Notes: generated from the letters alone by a model not told the origin. Counted from the stretch's first letter, positions 1 through 7,497 are shown. The stretch is 20,093 nucleotides of DNA from Treponema sp. UBA7570 (GCA_002477955.1 DLLE01000023.1:9542-29634); one strand, 5' to 3'. Made by a program: numbers and translations.

Positions 1-2681
1 TTTTTTGAATTTGCCCGTCTTTGCATTTCGTAACCAAAAACCGGCCAAACCTTTGCTTCGTTTATGCTAAAAAACGCCGCATTTTGAATGCAAATATTTT
101 TCTGCTTTTCCATAAGCCAAGTATAAGCCGGCATTTGAAAATCTGGTAACTTCTGTTCTTCAAGCGGCAAATTTTCGTTTATTTCGGCAGATTGAAGATT
201 TTCGCCTTCTTCAGAAGTTTCAAATTCCTCTTCCGCAAAATACAAATTTTTTGGAACCGCTGAATCAGAATTTTTAAAATCGACCAAATAATACTGTTCA
301 TTTTCGCAATCTTTTAAAAGACAGTCGATTCTGCCGTTAAAAGTAAAATTAAATTCTTCGTCTTGAATCCGAAGCTCGCCTTCGCAATCGTCGACTTCGC
401 AATTATTAAAAATTTTTGTAAATTCTTTTATGAAATTTAAAATTGTTCTTTTTATTGCAGGTCGCGTAGTTTTTAAAAGTTCCTTTTTTAAGAAGCAATT
501 TTTTTCGTTTCCTTCTCCGTCAAAATTTATTGCTTCCGTAATTGCGTTCTCAAGAATTTGTTCGTATTTTTCTTCAAGTTTATCTTTTTCAATTTCCAGA
601 TGAAAACCATTGCTTTTGAGCGTTTTTAAGTAAATTTCAAGAATTTTATGATACAAATTTCCAGCAGCATATCTGTCGAGCAAAACCGCAGCCTTGTCCT
701 GTTCTTTTAAATTCATTTCTCGGCAGGCAAAAAGCCATTTTCTCGGACAATCGTAAAATTTTGAAAGCAAACTTTTTGAAACATAAATTGAATTCTGGCT
801 TGCGTTTCCGGCTGATTTTGAATTTAATTCTGTCACGGCATCGGCTGCTTTTTCCTGCAAAACTGGTACACTTTTTTGAAAATTCATCCAGTTTTTAAAA
901 CTTTTTGACTGAATTTCTGTGATTTTTGAAGGAAATTCACAATCTTCGCTTCCAATAAACCATTCTTTTTCTAAATTATATGGATTTTCCGAAAAAAGAA
1001 CTTTTTCATTTTTTTCTTTTCTCAAATCGTTCATTTTTAAATAACTCACCGGCTGAGCATAACCGTCGAGAGTTCTTTCTGCACACGTAAAATATGCTGA
1101 TTCTTTTAAACTGTTAAGCTGATAAAGTCGCACAAATTTGTCAGAAACGTTCGATTCGTCGCGATTTAAAAGCTTTTTACGCTTATTTTCGTTCAAAAAA
1201 GAAAAATCCTTATAAGAAACATTTAGCGAAGCCTGACTCGAATCAATAATCAAATGACAGTCAAACGGAGCACAGGCCGCCGTCTTATACTCATAAATTT
1301 GAACGCCAAATTCAGAGGCCTGTTCAAGATATTTTTTATTTTCAAGTTGTTCCGCAAAAAAATTAAACGGAGATGGAACTGCGCAGTCATATTGATTTTC
1401 AAGATCAATCAAAGCTCCAAGTTCAGAAACGCATCTTCCAAGAATTTTATTTGCGCTGTCGCTGCAATTTTCCATATCAAAAAATTTATTTCTAAACTCA
1501 AAATAAGCGGTTCGAATCGAATTGAAGTTTTTTGCCTGATTGAATTTTTTTAGATAAGTTTTAAGTGAATTATAAAAATTCTCAACTTCAAAATCTTTAT
1601 ATTTTACATCGCAAAAAGATTTTTCCCAAACATCTATTTTTTCGCCACCGTAAACATAACTGCAAATACAGTGATTTTCCTGGCCAAAAGCAATCAATTT
1701 TTGAGCAGTCTCCGGATTTTTCCACGGAAGAGAATCGTTTAAGAGCAGTTTTTTTATTGAATCGTAACTGTTTTTTGAATTTATACATTCTTTTATTTGA
1801 TTGAATAAATTTCCGGCAGGAGTTCCGCTCAAAGGCCGCGAAAATCTTAATACATGCGGAATTTCCATAAGTTCAAGCTCGCGGTCAATATACGAACCAT
1901 AAAGTTCCATATCTGGAACGCTAATTGCCATTGATTGCCAATCAATTTTTTTTTGATGATGAAGTTCAAAAATTTTATTTGCAATGTTTTTGAGCTCTAC
2001 GCGCGAATTGTTAAAAAATTTTACTTCGCTTTTATGAAAATTGTTTTCTTCAGAAAAATCAGGAACATTTACAAGAGTAATAAATTCTTTTGTTGATTCG
2101 AGAATAAATTTGTATTCTTCCCAGTCCGAATTGATTTCTGGAAAAAATATAAAATAATGCTTTCCATTGCTTTTAAAAGGCGGTTTTTCCCAGGCTGGAT
2201 CAAAAAATCCATATTTATTTAAGGATTCTGTGTATTTTTCGTAAAGAATGAGCAAATCTTCGTCTTCGGAATCTTTTTGTAATGAATTTTTTTCAAAATA
2301 CTCTTTCCACATTCCAAGTTTTGGCAAAATCGAAGCAATCCAGGCGCTAAAACTTTCCGCAGTTTTTGAATACTTTTCTGAAATTAAACTCTTAAAAAAA
2401 GGTTTTTCGGCATTTTTTTCAATCAACCTCGAAACAAAAATTTGTCGCATTGTCGAAGGAACAGAAATTTTATTTTGATTTTCGCCTCTTACGGCTTCGC
2501 CTTTAAATTTGTCCCATGCCAAAAATCTTTCGAGAGCAACTGCCTGACAATCCGTAACAAAAATTGAACGGTCTGCCCAAAGAGATGCCGCAATTTCCGT
2601 AGGAAAAACAAAAACTGTATCTTGATTTTTAATATTTTCTTTTAAGATTTTTTCAACTATGTTTTCTGAAATTTCTGCCAT
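1..2681 (-). CDS. AddB/RecB-like PD-(D/E)XK nuclease family protein, C-terminus cut by window edge
   Basis: The minus frame stays open from ATG at 2681 to base 1 (893 codons seen, no stop), so the C-terminus lies outside the window. The start reads MAEISENIVEKIL. Residues 1-300 resemble the helicase-like half of AddB without a recognisable Walker A; residues 250-310 resemble the UvrD/AddB motif in which a dIAI-type strand is followed by an L-x-IPH segment. From about 635 the RecB-type nuclease begins: FYDCP with C645, then D786 in GRID, then D801-F-K803 as the (D/E)xK pair, then Q849-x3-Y853. Family knowledge: AddB works with AddA to resect double-strand breaks for RecA. Whether AddB iron-sulphur cysteines are present cannot be judged because the end is missing. 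It is divergent from uxaC. A lone RecB-family nuclease is the alternative; the nuclease domain is clear, the AddB name is inference. Confidence 0.8.
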   Translation of the reverse strand, partial: MAEISENIVEKILKENIKNQDTVFVFPTEIAASLWADRSIFVTDCQAVALERFLAWDKFKGEAVRGENQNKISVPSTMRQIFVSRLIEKNAEKPFFKSLISEKYSKTAESFSAWIASILPKLGMWKEYFEKNSLQKDSEDEDLLILYEKYTESLNKYGFFDPAWEKPPFKSNGKHYFIFFPEINSDWEEYKFILESTKEFITLVNVPDFSEENNFHKSEVKFFNNSRVELKNIANKIFELHHQKKIDWQSMAISVPDMELYGSYIDRELELMEIPHVLRFSRPLSGTPAGNLFNQIKECINSKNSYDSIKKLLLNDSLPWKNPETAQKLIAFGQENHCICSYVYGGEKIDVWEKSFCDVKYKDFEVENFYNSLKTYLKKFNQAKNFNSIRTAYFEFRNKFFDMENCSDSANKILGRCVSELGALIDLENQYDCAVPSPFNFFAEQLENKKYLEQASEFGVQIYEYKTAACAPFDCHLIIDSSQASLNVSYKDFSFLNENKRKKLLNRDESNVSDKFVRLYQLNSLKESAYFTCAERTLDGYAQPVSYLKMNDLRKEKNEKVLFSENPYNLEKEWFIGSEDCEFPSKITEIQSKSFKNWMNFQKSVPVLQEKAADAVTELNSKSAGNASQNSIYVSKSLLSKFYDCPRKWLFACREMNLKEQDKAAVLLDRYAAGNLYHKILEIYLKTLKSNGFHLEIEKDKLEEKYEQILENAITEAINFDGEGNEKNCFLKKELLKTTRPAIKRTILNFIKEFTKIFNNCEVDDCEGELRIQDEEFNFTFNGRIDCLLKDCENEQYYLVDFKNSDSAVPKNLYFAEEEFETSEEGENLQSAEINENLPLEEQKLPDFQMPAYTWLMEKQKNICIQNAAFFSINEAKVWPVFGYEMQRRANSK

Positions 2682-2717
2682 TTTTATTATGCCAACCTTT
2701 TGTTCAAAAGAATTTAA

Positions 2718-2723
2718 ATTATA
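2718..2723 (-). promoter_or_regulatory. -10 box for the nuclease gene
   Basis: A perfect TATAAT on the minus strand lies 36 bases upstream of the nuclease ATG. The -35 side is weak (TTTCGC at 17 bp spacing), so only the -10 is called. No strong Shine-Dalgarno is seen; an AAAGG lies at 2696-2700. Confidence 0.45.
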
Positions 2724-2755
2724 CTACGATTTTTGTAATCGCGAAACAGAAAAAC

Positions 2756-2937
2756 TTACGCCGGATGCGCAAGGCGCAAGTTTTTGGCGGCGGTTGAAGT
2801 TTTTGTACGAGCTAAAAACACGTTGATAAAGGTTGAGCCGTCAAAAATGGAGCAAAACGGAACCTGAAGCAGCCGGGTTTTAAGAAAATGTTTCGCAATA
2901 AAAAAAATTATTTTTTTGGAGAATATGCCGTCCAAAA
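2756..2937 (+). repeat. Dispersed structured repeat, copy A
   Basis: Copy A shares three ordered blocks with the inverted copy at 5378-5521. Block 1 (2756-2792) matches over 37 bases with one mismatch and contains GGATGCGCAAGGCG. Block 2 (2837-2888) contains GGAACCTGAAGCAGCCGG and differs by a few bases and one indel. Block 3 (2925-2937) is ATGCCGTCCAAAA. Block 1 opens with a stem-loop, CTTACGCC pairing with GGCGCAAG across a 10-base loop. A second, larger stem pairs TTTTTGGCGGC (2781-2791) with GCCGTCAAAAA (2837-2847). In this copy its loop is 45 bases rather than the 5 in copy B. The repeat ends about 35 bases before the uxaC promoter. No protein is convincing here. I do not recognise a named family. 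Confidence 0.8.
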
Positions 2938-2970
2938 TTTTCATAATTTTTTTTTAGAAAAAATTCATTT

Positions 2971-3000
2971 TTGTTTGTCTCGTGTACAATTTTCTAAAAT
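2971..3000 (+). promoter_or_regulatory. Candidate uxaC promoter
   Basis: TTGTTT at 2971-2976 and TAAAAT at 2995-3000 are separated by 18 bp and face uxaC. TACAAT at 2985-2990 is an alternative -10. Transcription would start near 3007 and give a leader of about 60 bases. Confidence 0.4.
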
Positions 3001-3023
3001 CGTACTAAAATATTAGTGATTGT

Positions 3024-3042
3024 GATTCTAAAATTTGGAATC
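3024..3042. promoter_or_regulatory. Candidate operator in the uxaC leader
   Basis: GATTC (3024-3028) and GAATC (3038-3042) form a dyad across an AT-rich centre, just downstream of the predicted start of transcription. TTCTAAAAT occurs at 2992-3000 and again at 3026-3034, and ATCGTA at 2999-3004 and 3040-3045, so the dyad region partly repeats the -10 region. That fits a repressor site for a sugar-acid gene, but no regulator is in the window. Confidence 0.25.
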
Positions 3043-3067
3043 GTAAAATTATTTTTTGGAGTTAGAT

Positions 3068-4477
3068 ATGAAAAAATTCATGGACAAAAACTTCTTGCTG
3101 GACACAAAAACAGCACAAAAACTTTTTGAAGCCTGCAAAGACGAACCACTTTGGGACTATCACTGTCATCTTATTCCAGCTCAGATCGCTGAAAACAAAA
3201 AATTTAAGAACCTTACAGAAATTTGGCTCGGAGGCGACCACTACAAATGGCGCCAGATGAGAACTTACGGAATCACAGAAGACTACATCACTGGCGACAA
3301 GCCGGACTACGAGAAATTCCTTAAATGGGCAGAGACAATCGAGCATCTTATCGGAAATCCTCTTTATCACTGGACACATCTCGAACTCCAGCGTTATTTT
3401 GGAATTTACGAGCCTCTCACAGTCGAGTCCGCTCCGCGCATTTGGGAAAAAGCAAACGCGATGCTTCAGACAGATGAGCTTTCTGTAAAAGGAATCTTCA
3501 AGAAATTTCACGTTTACGCTGTAGGAACAACAGACGACCCGATTGATTCTCTTGAATATCACAAGGCAATAGCCGCAGGAACAGCACCAATCGGAAAAAT
3601 CGAGACTCACGTTCGCCCGTCTTACCGTCCGGACAAAGCACTCAACATCAACCTTCCGACTTACAAAGACTACATCGCGAAGCTTTCTGAAGTTTCAGGA
3701 ATCAACATCAAGACTTCTGACGATGTGATTGAAGCCCTCATTAAACGCCTTGACTACTTCATTGAGAACGGCTGCCGCGCTTCTGACCACGCTCTTGAGT
3801 ATCCGCCATGCAAAGTTGACACAGATGCTAACATCGACGCAGTAGTTGCGCGCGCTCTCAACGGCGAAGTTATTTCAGAGGCTGAATCTGAGGCTTACAA
3901 GACAAAGGTTCTCGTTGCTCTCGGACGCGCTTACGAGCAGAGAGGAATCGTTCAGCAGTGGCATATGAACGCAATCCGCGACAACAACAAGGCAATGTTC
4001 AAAAAGCTCGGTCCTGACACAGGATTTGACGGCTCTCACGACAAGCCAATCGCAGAAAATCTCGCAGGACTTCTTTCTTTGATTGAAGCTGCGGGCGGCA
4101 CACCAAAGACAATTCTCTACACGCTCAACCCTAAAGACTACTATTCTATCGGAACAATCATGGGCTGCTTCCAGGGAAGCGGAGTCAAGGGAAAAATCCA
4201 GCTCGGCTCAGGATGGTGGTTCTGCGACCACAAAGACGGAATGGAACAGCAGATTAAGGTTCTCGGAAACCTCGGCATGATTCCAGCTTTCGTCGGAATG
4301 TTGACAGACTCACGCTCATTCCTCTCTTATTCACGCCACGAGTATTTCAGAAGAATTCTCTGCAATATCATTGGAACTTGGGTTGAAAACGGCGAATATC
4401 CAAACGATATGGAAATGCTCACAAAAATTGTGAAAGACATTTCGTTCGGAAACGCTCTCAACTACTTTGGAAAATAA
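3068..4477 (+). CDS. uxaC: Uronate (glucuronate/galacturonate) isomerase UxaC
   Basis: The protein is 469 residues, the family's usual size. It interconverts D-glucuronate with D-fructuronate and D-galacturonate with D-tagaturonate in the cytoplasm, the entry step for pectin- and glucuronide-derived sugars. It belongs to the amidohydrolase-like fold; the H32-x-H34 pair in the N-terminal WDYHCH is the expected metal-binding motif, followed by family segments such as GIVQQWHMNAIRDNN and the DSRSFLSYSRHEYFRR region near the C-terminus. I chose ATG 3068 because GGAG (3058-3061) sits 6 bases before it; an upstream in-frame TTG at 3056 lies in the binding site itself. It stands alone: no other uronate gene is nearby. 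Codons are strongly C-ending (GAC, AAC, TTC, CTC) and GC-richer than the neighbours, pointing to high expression or recent arrival. Confidence 0.95.
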   Translation: MKKFMDKNFLLDTKTAQKLFEACKDEPLWDYHCHLIPAQIAENKKFKNLTEIWLGGDHYKWRQMRTYGITEDYITGDKPDYEKFLKWAETIEHLIGNPLYHWTHLELQRYFGIYEPLTVESAPRIWEKANAMLQTDELSVKGIFKKFHVYAVGTTDDPIDSLEYHKAIAAGTAPIGKIETHVRPSYRPDKALNINLPTYKDYIAKLSEVSGINIKTSDDVIEALIKRLDYFIENGCRASDHALEYPPCKVDTDANIDAVVARALNGEVISEAESEAYKTKVLVALGRAYEQRGIVQQWHMNAIRDNNKAMFKKLGPDTGFDGSHDKPIAENLAGLLSLIEAAGGTPKTILYTLNPKDYYSIGTIMGCFQGSGVKGKIQLGSGWWFCDHKDGMEQQIKVLGNLGMIPAFVGMLTDSRSFLSYSRHEYFRRILCNIIGTWVENGEYPNDMEMLTKIVKDISFGNALNYFGK

Positions 4478-4535
4478 AATTTCTAAAGCCCTTAGTAAAA
4501 TGAGCTAACGTTTGTTAGTAAATAACTGCTAAAAC

Positions 4536-4579
4536 AAAAGCCTTTGCACAAAGTTCTTAGAACCAGCGCAAAGGCTTTT
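4536..4579. terminator. Two-way terminator between uxaC and the CmpB-type gene
   Basis: AAAAGCCTTTGC (4536-4547) pairs perfectly with GCAAAGGCTTTT (4568-4579), a 12-bp stem. The loop holds a small GTTCT/AGAAC stem. T-rich DNA follows on the plus strand (4576-4581), and GGCTTTTGTTTT follows on the minus strand, so it can end both convergent genes. The minus-strand stop codon lies 6 bases outside the stem. Confidence 0.85.
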
Positions 4580-4584
4580 TTAAT

Positions 4585-5331
4585 CTATTTTTGCTTTTCA
4601 AACTTCTTTTTTTCAAGTTCAAACCTTTCTTTAAGTTTTTCAACAGCTTCTTTTAATTCCAGAGATTCAGATTTTGTAGACATCCAGAAGTGTATTTTTT
4701 CTTTATTTTCTTCGCTCGCTTTTCTAATCTGTTGCTGTAAATTTTCCAGCCGGACTATAAATTTACTTTCCTTTGCAAATTTTCTAATTTTTGTCATAAG
4801 ATTTAGCGAATAAACAACATCAACCGTAAAAACGCCGTAAAAAAATCCAATCACCATGCAAAAAGTCAAATGATTTGTAAACCAGGCAAGCCACGACAAA
4901 ATTCTCGGATGAATAAAAAAATAGTAAGCTGCGCTTAAAATCCACCAAAAAACAGTATAAAGAGGGCATATTATTCCCTGAATATTTCCCCAGCAATTTG
5001 AATAATCCCAAAGTTTAATCTTCATTCCTTTTATAAAAATCAAGCCGGCAATATATTCAAAAAGCGTAATGCAAAACGCCATAAGAACAAAAAGCAGAAT
5101 TTTTCTCGCAAATGCGTTTTCCACAAAACTTACATCAATAAAACTCAACAAAAACAAAATTGTAAGCGAAAAACCATAAAGCGGCAAATAAGGGCCAATC
5201 AAAAATCCCGGATTAATCCATTTTTTTTCAGGATTATTGCTGCTAAAAAAACGTCGCCAGATAACTTCAATTCCCCAGCCAATAAGACTTCCAGCAAAAA
5301 ATAAAAACTCAACAATTAAAAATACACTCAT
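4585..5331 (-). CDS. CmpB-type putative ABC-transporter membrane protein (PF06541-like)
   Basis: The protein has 248 residues with about five membrane segments (near 4-24, 42-64, 74-98, 116-140, 148-178) and a charged C-terminal helix (182-248) likely to form a coiled coil in the cytoplasm. Hallmarks of the PF06541 family are visible: SLIGWGIEVIWR at the start, then NPGFLIGPYLPLYGF, then FEYIAGLIF and the LWDYSNCWGNIQGIICPLYT stretch. The family is annotated as putative type IV ABC-transporter (CmpB) but its substrate and mechanism are not established, and there is no ATPase gene next to it. It converges on uxaC and shares its terminator. A promoter sits so close to the ATG that the message may have no leader. 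Family membership is from pattern recognition; transport is not shown here. Confidence 0.8.
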   Translation of the reverse strand: MSVFLIVEFLFFAGSLIGWGIEVIWRRFFSSNNPEKKWINPGFLIGPYLPLYGFSLTILFLLSFIDVSFVENAFARKILLFVLMAFCITLFEYIAGLIFIKGMKIKLWDYSNCWGNIQGIICPLYTVFWWILSAAYYFFIHPRILSWLAWFTNHLTFCMVIGFFYGVFTVDVVYSLNLMTKIRKFAKESKFIVRLENLQQQIRKASEENKEKIHFWMSTKSESLELKEAVEKLKERFELEKKKFEKQK

Positions 5332-5337
5332 TTTTCT

Positions 5338-5366
5338 AAAATACTCAAGTTTTGTTTTATAGTCAA
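5338..5366 (-). promoter_or_regulatory. Promoter of the CmpB-type gene, possibly leaderless
   Basis: On the minus strand TTGACT (5361-5366) and TATTTT (5338-5343) are separated by 17 bp. Only six bases (AGAAAA) separate the -10 box from the ATG at 5331, and no Shine-Dalgarno is present, so transcription should begin at or next to the start codon. Confidence 0.6.
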
Positions 5367-5377
5367 TTTTTTTATTT

Positions 5378-5521
5378 TTTTGGACGGCATTTCCCTAAAA
5401 AATAAAAACCAGCCGTCAGTGCCTTTTTTTTCTCAAAAACCGGCTGCTTCAGGTTCCGCCTTTGCTGCATTTTTGGCGGCTTATCGCCGCCAAAAACTTA
5501 CGCCTTGCGCATCCGGCGTAA
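5378..5521 (-). repeat. Dispersed structured repeat, copy B
   Basis: Read on the minus strand this copy runs block 1 (5521-5485), a 4-base joint, block 2 (5480-5428), then block 3 (5390-5378), in the same order as copy A. Two consecutive stem-loops are perfect here: TTACGCC with GGCGTAA over a 10-base loop, then TTTTTGGCGGC with GCCGCCAAAAA over the loop GATAA. A third possible pairing is CAGCCG with CGGCTG around 5409-5447. It ends 12 bases from the -35 box of the CmpB-type gene and points toward that gene, just as copy A points toward uxaC. Confidence 0.85.
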
Positions 5522-5566
5522 ACTTTATTTTTCCACAAAATTTCAATTAAAAACTACAAATTTTGC

Positions 5567-5606
5567 AAAAAAAAGTCCGTTCAATTCAAACGAATCAAAC
5601 AGACTT
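5567..5606 (-). terminator. Terminator of the jag-isomerase operon
   Basis: On the minus strand AAGTCTGTTTGATTC pairs with GAATTGAACGGACTT around a GTTT loop, a 15-bp stem with a few G-T pairs, followed by eight T residues. It lies 38 bases after the stop codon of the isomerase gene. Confidence 0.9.
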
Positions 5607-5643
5607 TCTACTATCTATCGTTAGTTTAACTAACGTTTGTTAA

Positions 5644-6678
5644 TTATCTTGCTCTTACAACTTCAATATCAAATGCAATATAAGCACCGCCAGGAATTAC
5701 TCCAGGATAACCTTGATCGCCATAAGCAAAATCTGAAGGAATTACAACAGTTCTTTTTTCGCCAAGTGACATATCTTGAACCATAATATCAAATCCTGGA
5801 ATCATCTGTCCGCTTGCTGTAACAAATTCCAAAGGACCGCGTCCAGCTGACTGATCGAATACACGTCCGTCAACCAAATATCCTTTGTATTCGCAGGCAA
5901 CGTTTTTACGTCCGCCAATTTTTACACCGTTTCCGGCTTTTGTTATTTTCCAATAAATTCCGTTTGCATCAACTGCAAAACCTGGGAAATTCTTTTCAAC
6001 TTCTGCAATTTTTTTTGCATTTGCAACTTTTTTTGCTTCTGCTGCCTTTGCTTTTACTTCGCCTTCAAGCTTGTCAAAATCTGCCTGAGTAGCAGTAAAA
6101 TTCTTTGCTTTTTCTCCCTGACGAACGATAGTTACTTTTTCAATTTTATCATCCTGTTTTATAGCATTTACAACTTTCTGACTGTCAGCGTTTACAACTT
6201 GTCCAAAAATTGTATGTTTTCCGTTTAGCCAAGTCGTAGGAACATGCGTAATAAAAAATTGAGAACCGTTTGTTCCTGGGCCGGCGTTAGCCATTGCAAG
6301 ATAACCAGGCTTGTCAAAAGTCAAATCGTCAAAACATTCATCTGCAAAACGATAACCTGGACCGCCTCTTCCTGTTCCTTCTGGATCTCCGCCCTGAATC
6401 ATAAAATCTGCAATTACACGGTGAAATTTCAATCCATCGTAAAAATGTTTTCCTTTGCAAACATCCAGAGTTCCTTCAGAAAGACCAACAAAGTTTGTTA
6501 CTGTCAAAGGTGTTTTTTCATAAAAAAGCTCAAGAACAATTGAACCTTTTGAAGTTTCCATTATTGCAAAAACACCGTCTTTACCTTCAATAGCTTTTAA
6601 TTCTTTATCCATTGTTTTACATCCTCCAAAACTGATTGTTAAAAAGCAAAATATTGCCGCAAAAAATCTAGTTTTCAT
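5644..6678 (-). CDS. Dual-family peptidyl-prolyl isomerase lipoprotein (cyclophilin + FKBP)
   Basis: This 344-residue protein joins two unrelated proline isomerase folds. Residues 1-20 are a lipoprotein signal ending FGGC (C20), acceptable for relaxed spirochaete lipoboxes, so it is probably anchored in the periplasm or outer envelope. Residues 33-185 are a cyclophilin domain: F85-H-R87, Q95 in MIQGGD, NGSQFFIT, and W150 in TTWLNGKHTIFG. An Ala/Lys/Glu-rich helix (about 196-232) leads to an FKBP domain (239-344) with VFDQS, MIPGFD, Y319 in FAYGD and GVIPGGAYIAFDIEV. The main catalytic residues of both domains look intact. ATG 6678 follows GGGAG by 8 bases and gives the proper signal; TTG at 6693 is rejected. 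It is last in an operon, 15 bases after the previous gene. Likely role: folding of secreted proteins. Confidence 0.93.
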   Translation of the reverse strand: MKTRFFAAIFCFLTISFGGCKTMDKELKAIEGKDGVFAIMETSKGSIVLELFYEKTPLTVTNFVGLSEGTLDVCKGKHFYDGLKFHRVIADFMIQGGDPEGTGRGGPGYRFADECFDDLTFDKPGYLAMANAGPGTNGSQFFITHVPTTWLNGKHTIFGQVVNADSQKVVNAIKQDDKIEKVTIVRQGEKAKNFTATQADFDKLEGEVKAKAAEAKKVANAKKIAEVEKNFPGFAVDANGIYWKITKAGNGVKIGGRKNVACEYKGYLVDGRVFDQSAGRGPLEFVTASGQMIPGFDIMVQDMSLGEKRTVVIPSDFAYGDQGYPGVIPGGAYIAFDIEVVRAR

Positions 6679-6693
6679 AAATTTTTCTCCCAA

Positions 6694-7497
6694 TTAAAAT
6701 TGCAATGTAAACCAGTTGTAAATTGCATCGATTCTATTTGCAAGTGATTTTTGAATTCTCTCTCCCAAAAGAGGAACTTTTTTGTGCCTAGCAAAAAGAA
6801 CCATATAAACAATGAACGAATCTCCATTGTCAATTACAACCATATTTATTTTTACATTTTCAGGATTAAGAGCTTTTACAAAAGCATAAGTCCAGCTTTC
6901 TGCATTTGTCAAAAAAAATCCAATTTCACGTTCGGTTTGCACATATTCAAGAGAATAAACACTTTTTCCAAATGAATTGTCTTCCAAAAACGCAAAAATT
7001 TTCAAGCCGTCAGCAGAACCTTCAAGCACATCTGGCAAAGGCTCATTTTTTTCTTTTACAGACTTGCAAACATAAGCCTGATGATAAAGAGTCTCCCAAC
7101 GCTGATCTCCATTTGAAAAATATTGCATTCCTTTCATTTTGGAAATCGAACGCACAATTTTAGAAACCCTATCCATCGAAATTTCTGCATTTTCAGGATT
7201 TGAACTTTTTTCTTTTAATTCTTCCTTGCTTATTAAAAACAAGTTTTCAGAAACTAAATTTGGATTTTCAGAAAGATTCCATGCATTTGCAGCACGTTTA
7301 CAAAATTCTGTATCCGGAGTAAGAGAAAGTTCAAAACCATCTTTAGACTGAATTAAATGTTTTATAGAGCCTTTTTCTTTTAATTCTTCATAAATTTCAT
7401 CTTTTAAAACAGTATTCTGTTCCTGACAAAAAATTTGTCCAAAAAAAAGAAAAAATAAACCTATAAACAAAAAATTCCGTCTATTCATCAAATTCAT
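6694..7497 (-). CDS. Secreted protein of unknown function (DUF6675-like)
   Basis: The 267-residue product begins with two methionines, a short basic stretch (NRRN) and a hydrophobic core (FLFIGLFFLFFGQIFC), a signal peptide for export. A cysteine ends the core, but QIFC is a poor lipobox because position -1 is bulky, so type I cleavage is more likely. The mature part is mixed alpha/beta with motifs QYFSNGDQRWETLYHQAY and YMVLFARHKKVPLL. It resembles proteins I recall as DUF6675 in treponemes; that name is tentative and no function is known to me. Its ATG overlaps the stop of jag (TAATG), and the isomerase follows 15 bases later, so the three are probably co-translated. The second ATG, three codons in, could be the true start. 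Context suggests an envelope role. Confidence 0.8.
   Translation of the reverse strand: MNLMNRRNFLFIGLFFLFFGQIFCQEQNTVLKDEIYEELKEKGSIKHLIQSKDGFELSLTPDTEFCKRAANAWNLSENPNLVSENLFLISKEELKEKSSNPENAEISMDRVSKIVRSISKMKGMQYFSNGDQRWETLYHQAYVCKSVKEKNEPLPDVLEGSADGLKIFAFLEDNSFGKSVYSLEYVQTEREIGFFLTNAESWTYAFVKALNPENVKINMVVIDNGDSFIVYMVLFARHKKVPLLGERIQKSLANRIDAIYNWFTLQF

Noticed and set aside
1254..2478. Several short plus-strand frames across the left end
   Set aside because: All lie opposite the long nuclease frame and have low-complexity Phe/Lys/Ser-rich translations.
2756..2944. A 62-codon minus-strand reading frame through repeat copy A
   Set aside because: It lies entirely in the structured repeat, copy B does not keep an equivalent frame because of indels, and it has no convincing ribosome site.
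3062..3610. A 182-codon frame antisense to uxaC
   Set aside because: It mirrors the strongly biased uxaC codons; long antisense frames are expected there, and it matches no family I know.
5117..5537. TTTTCCACA DnaA-box matches at 5117-5125 and 5529-5537
   Set aside because: Single isolated sites, one of them inside a gene, with no cluster or unwinding region. They show the motif occurs by chance in this AT-rich DNA, so only clusters were counted.
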